Source: Streptomyces sp. NBC_00442
GTDB taxonomy: Bacteria > Actinomycetota > Actinomycetes > Streptomycetales > Streptomycetaceae
Reading direction: 5' to 3'
Assembly: GCF_036014195.1 (NCBI RefSeq)
Contig: NZ_CP107918.1
Location: 5,704,001 to 5,768,000 of the forward strand
Length of the DNA: 64,000 nucleotides
The notes beneath the pieces were generated by a model. That model did no database searches and was not told the origin of the DNA. It saw only the letters and a program-made list of their open reading frames with translations. A program made the position numbers and the translations under genes. Each line of letters begins with the position of its first letter. Position 1 is the stretch's first letter. Positions 59,787 through 64,000 of this stretch are shown here, piece by piece.

Positions 59787-59846
59787 CCCGTACGTACGAC
59801 GAAGGCCGCCCCCCGCGCGGGGGGCGGCCTTCGTCGTACGTACGGG
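59787..59846. terminator. 28-bp-stem bidirectional terminator
   Basis: CCCGTACGTACGACGAAGG...CCCCCC (59787-59814), loop GCGC, and its exact complement (59819-59846), between the convergent RND and nadA genes. One of the longest perfect stems in the window. Confidence 0.93.
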
Positions 59847-59887
59847 GCCGAGAGCCCGGGGTCACGAGGACTCCGGGTTCACGAGGG

Positions 59888-61105
59888 CTACGGCAGCGCC
59901 AGCATCCGCTCGAGCGCCAGCTTCGCGAAGTGCTCGGTCTCCCGGTCGACCTTGATCTGGTTGATCAGCTTGCCGTCGGCGAGCGATTCCAGGGTCCACA
60001 CCAGGTGCGGCAGGTCGATGCGGTTCATGGTCGAGCAGAAGCAGACCGTCTTGTCGAGGAAGACGATCTCCTTGTCCTCGGCGGCGAACCGGTTGGCCAG
60101 GCGCCGCACCAGGTTCAGCTCGGTGCCGATCGCCCACTTCGAGCCGCGGGGGGCGGCTTCCAGGGCCTTGATGATGTACTCGGTCGAGCCGACGTAGTCC
60201 GCCGCGGCCACGACCTCGTGCTTGCACTCGGGGTGCACCAGGACGTTCACGCCCGGGATGCGCGCGCGGACGTCGTCGACCGAGTCCAGCGAGAAGCGGC
60301 CGTGCACCGAGCAGTGCCCGCGCCACAGGATCATCTTGGCGTCGCGCAGCTCCTCGACGGTGAGCCCGCCGTTCGGCTTGTGCGGGTTGTAGAGCACGCA
60401 GTCGTCGAGGGACATGCCGAGGTCGCGCACGGCGGTGTTGCGGCCCAGGTGCTGGTCCGGCAGGAACAGGACCTTGGCCGAACCGGGCTCCTTCTGCTCG
60501 AAGGCCCAGTTCAGGGCGCGCTCGGCGTTGGAGGAGGTGCAGATGGTGCCGCCGTGCCGGCCGGTGAACGCCTTGATGTCGGCCGAGGAGTTCATGTAGG
60601 AGACGGGCACGACCTGCTCGGCTATCCCGGCCTCGGTCAGCACGTCCCAGCACTCGGCGACCTGCTCGGCGGTGGCCATGTCGGCCATGGAGCAGCCCGC
60701 GGCGAGGTCCGGAAGGACGACCTTCTGGTCGTCGCCGGTCAGGATGTCGGCGGACTCGGCCATGAAGTGCACACCGCAGAACACGATGTACTCGGCCTCC
60801 GGCCTGGCGGCCGCGTCCTTGGCCAGCTTGAACGAGTCACCCGTCACATCGGCGAACTCGATGACCTCGTCGCGCTGGTAGTGGTGCCCGAGGATGAAGA
60901 CCTTGTCCCCGAGCCTGGCCTTGGCCGCGCGGGCGCGCTCGACCAGGTCCGGGTCGGAGGGCGAAGGAAGGTCGCCGGGGCACTCCACGCCGCGCTCGCT
61001 CCTGGGGTCGGCCTCGCGGCCGAGCAGCAGCAGGGCGAGCGGCGTCGGCTGGACGTCGAGATCGACGCGGCCGGCGAGGTCCTGACGGGGCTGGGCGGTG
61101 GTCAC
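59888..61105 (-). CDS. nadA: Quinolinate synthase (NadA)
   Basis: [4Fe-4S] enzyme condensing iminoaspartate and dihydroxyacetone phosphate to quinolinate in NAD synthesis. 405 residues. Family blocks: VFILGHHYQRDEVIEFAD, YIVFCGVHFMAESADIL, VSYMNSSADIKAFTG, WRGHCSVHGRFSLD, VLVHPECKHEVV and KTVCFCSTMNRIDLPHL, which hold the cluster cysteines. GTG 61105 (VTTAQPRQDL) has AAGGG eight bases upstream and fits streptomycete NadA N-termini; GTG 61114 is possible. nadB and nadC are not in the window. Palindromes upstream may bind an NAD-responsive repressor. Confidence 0.96.
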   Translation of the reverse strand: MTTAQPRQDLAGRVDLDVQPTPLALLLLGREADPRSERGVECPGDLPSPSDPDLVERARAAKARLGDKVFILGHHYQRDEVIEFADVTGDSFKLAKDAAARPEAEYIVFCGVHFMAESADILTGDDQKVVLPDLAAGCSMADMATAEQVAECWDVLTEAGIAEQVVPVSYMNSSADIKAFTGRHGGTICTSSNAERALNWAFEQKEPGSAKVLFLPDQHLGRNTAVRDLGMSLDDCVLYNPHKPNGGLTVEELRDAKMILWRGHCSVHGRFSLDSVDDVRARIPGVNVLVHPECKHEVVAAADYVGSTEYIIKALEAAPRGSKWAIGTELNLVRRLANRFAAEDKEIVFLDKTVCFCSTMNRIDLPHLVWTLESLADGKLINQIKVDRETEHFAKLALERMLALP

Positions 61106-61192
61106 GTCACGCACCCTTTCTTTTCCTGAGCAGTGCGGCGGAGCCGCTCCAGTTGGCCCCAGGTGCTTGCACGCGGGGGTTTTCGTCTAAAT

Positions 61193-61244
61193 GACGCTAT
61201 CTATCATAACCGGTTCACGTCACTTTGACGATGCCGATAGCGTC
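61193..61244. promoter_or_regulatory. Inverted repeats upstream of nadA
   Basis: GACGCTATC (61193-61201) and GATAGCGTC (61236-61244) are 9-bp inverted arms 34 bases apart; between them CGTCA-ctt-TGACG (61218-61230) is a second palindrome. The region is AT-richer than its surroundings, so it probably contains the nadA promoter and operator. Confidence 0.55.
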
Positions 61245-61265
61245 GATGTGACGCACCCGGTCCGA

Positions 61266-61309
61266 CCTGGTCTGCCCCTGGTCTGCCCCCGGTCCGCCCC
61301 CGGTCGGCC
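61266..61309. repeat. Four 11-bp tandem repeats
   Basis: cctggtctgcc, cctggtctgcc, cccggtccgcc, cccggtcggcc, then a partial acccggtcc. Between nadA and erpA. Confidence 0.85.
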
Positions 61310-61457
61310 ACCCGGTCCCGCACGGAGTTGTCCCCAGGCCTTTTCCCGCCTGCCCCCTTGTGTGCGAGCATGAAAGAGAAGAACCCGGAATGAATCCGGG
61401 GCCCCGCCGGTTGCAACCGTCGGCAAGCAGTCTCCGTACAACCCGGGAGAGAAGCAG

Positions 61458-61814
61458 ATGTCCGTATCGGACGAGACCACCACCGTGAGCGACGGCATCC
61501 TCCTGTCCGACGCCGCCGCGGCCAAGGTCAAGGGCCTCCTTGAGCAGGAAGGCCGGGACGATCTGGCGCTGCGCGTCGCCGTTCAGCCCGGCGGCTGCTC
61601 CGGCCTGCGCTACCAGCTGTTCTTCGACGAGCGCTCGCTCGACGGCGATGTCGTCAAGGACTTCGACGGCGTCAAGGTCGTCACCGACCGCATGAGCGCC
61701 CCGTACCTGGGCGGCGCCTCGATCGACTTCGTCGACACCATCGAGAAGCAGGGCTTCACGATCGACAACCCGAACGCGACGGGCTCCTGCGCCTGCGGCG
61801 ACTCCTTCAGCTAG
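61458..61814 (+). CDS. erpA: Iron-sulfur cluster insertion protein (ErpA/HesB-IscA family)
   Basis: A-type carrier delivering Fe-S clusters to apoproteins. 118 residues. The three conserved cysteines are present: LRVAVQPGGCSGLRYQLFFD and the C-terminal [19 protein letters not shown] precedes ATG 61458. It is divergent from nadA, whose product needs a [4Fe-4S] cluster, and LipA in this window is another likely client. Ends at a terminator. Confidence 0.94.
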   Translation: MSVSDETTTVSDGILLSDAAAAKVKGLLEQEGRDDLALRVAVQPGGCSGLRYQLFFDERSLDGDVVKDFDGVKVVTDRMSAPYLGGASIDFVDTIEKQGFTIDNPNATGSCACGDSFS

Positions 61815-61832
61815 ATCTGACGGCAGCCGAAA

Positions 61833-61867
61833 GGCGGGCGCCCCCGGGATGACCGGGGGCGCCCGCC
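61833..61867. terminator. Bidirectional terminator
   Basis: GGCGGGCGCCCCCGG and CCGGGGGCGCCCGCC, a 15-bp perfect stem with loop GATGA, between convergent erpA and the large membrane protein gene. Confidence 0.9.
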
Positions 61868-61896
61868 TTCGCCATGTCCGCGCGATCTCCGCGCGC

Positions 61897-64000
<2,104 letters not shown>

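Larger units (their letters stand above)
61106..61457. other. Divergent gap between nadA and erpA
   Basis: 352 bases. Left part: a less GC-rich stretch (61187-61245) with inverted repeats, see the nadA control entry. Centre: an 11-bp tandem repeat. Right part: erpA leader with a GCCGGTTGCAACCGTCGGC stem-loop around 61411-61429. No gene. Confidence 0.6.

Noticed and set aside
59787..59846. Inverted repeat of an insertion sequence or att site
   Set aside because: The two arms are separated by four bases and lie between convergent gene ends, as a terminator does; no transposase or integrase gene is present in the window.

Overview
The window is a chromosomal segment of a Streptomyces (or very close actinomycete). 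It has very high GC with strong G/C bias at third codon positions, many GTG starts, a GlnR-type nitrogen control site in front of both glnII and glnA, short Streptomyces-type intergenic repeats, and many genes that appear to be transcribed as leaderless mRNAs. The gene order glnII ... glnA ... lipA-lipB ... aceE/sucB/lpdA/pepA ... cobS/cobT/cobU ... pspA ... nadA/erpA is the conserved core-chromosome order I recall from S. coelicolor. I see no insertion sequence, prophage, CRISPR array, rRNA or tRNA.

Layout. 1-11 kb: nitrogen assimilation (glnII, glnA, each with a four-half-site GlnR box), a Gfo/Idh/MocA oxidoreductase, an ArsC-like protein, a nickel/cobalt transporter behind a cobalamin riboswitch with a divergent ArsR repressor, a LysR/SnoaL-like pair and a PQQ-propeller membrane protein. 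10-14 kb: RDD protein, DUF4191 protein, lipoate synthesis (lipB, lipA). 14-27 kb: regulators (HTH/TPR, TetR, two paralogous GntR proteins, WYL) between metabolic enzymes (FAD amine-oxidase-like, TIGR01777 epimerase, GNAT, M20 amidohydrolase, SDR) and one 574-base non-coding stretch packed with repeats. 27-37 kb: VOC protein, pyruvate dehydrogenase E1 (aceE), an FCD-type GntR regulator, the dihydrolipoyl acyltransferase E2 with two lipoyl domains, lpdA and pepA. lipA and lipB supply the lipoyl cofactor that this complex needs.

37-43.6 kb is the most interesting part: a tight, largely translationally coupled operon with a secreted deacetylase-like protein (HVDD and HTYTH motifs), a PelF-type GT4 glycosyltransferase, a polytopic membrane protein, a spherulin-4 family protein and a GH114 endo-alpha-1,4-polygalactosaminidase lipoprotein. 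These are the enzyme classes of the fungal galactosaminogalactan cluster (agd3, gtb3, sph3, ega3) combined with a PelF-like polymerase. I read it as a galactosamine-rich exopolysaccharide locus.

43.6-64 kb: cobalamin lower-loop assembly (cobS, cobT, cobU), membrane proteins including an MprF-like aminoacyl-lipid synthase followed by a rhomboid-like protein, an HtrA-type lipoprotein protease with PDZ domain, a methyltransferase with an apparent CTG start, the envelope-stress group pspA-pspAA-histidine kinase-response regulator, an RND transporter, nadA, erpA, and at the right edge the first 35 codons of a PfkB-family sugar kinase.
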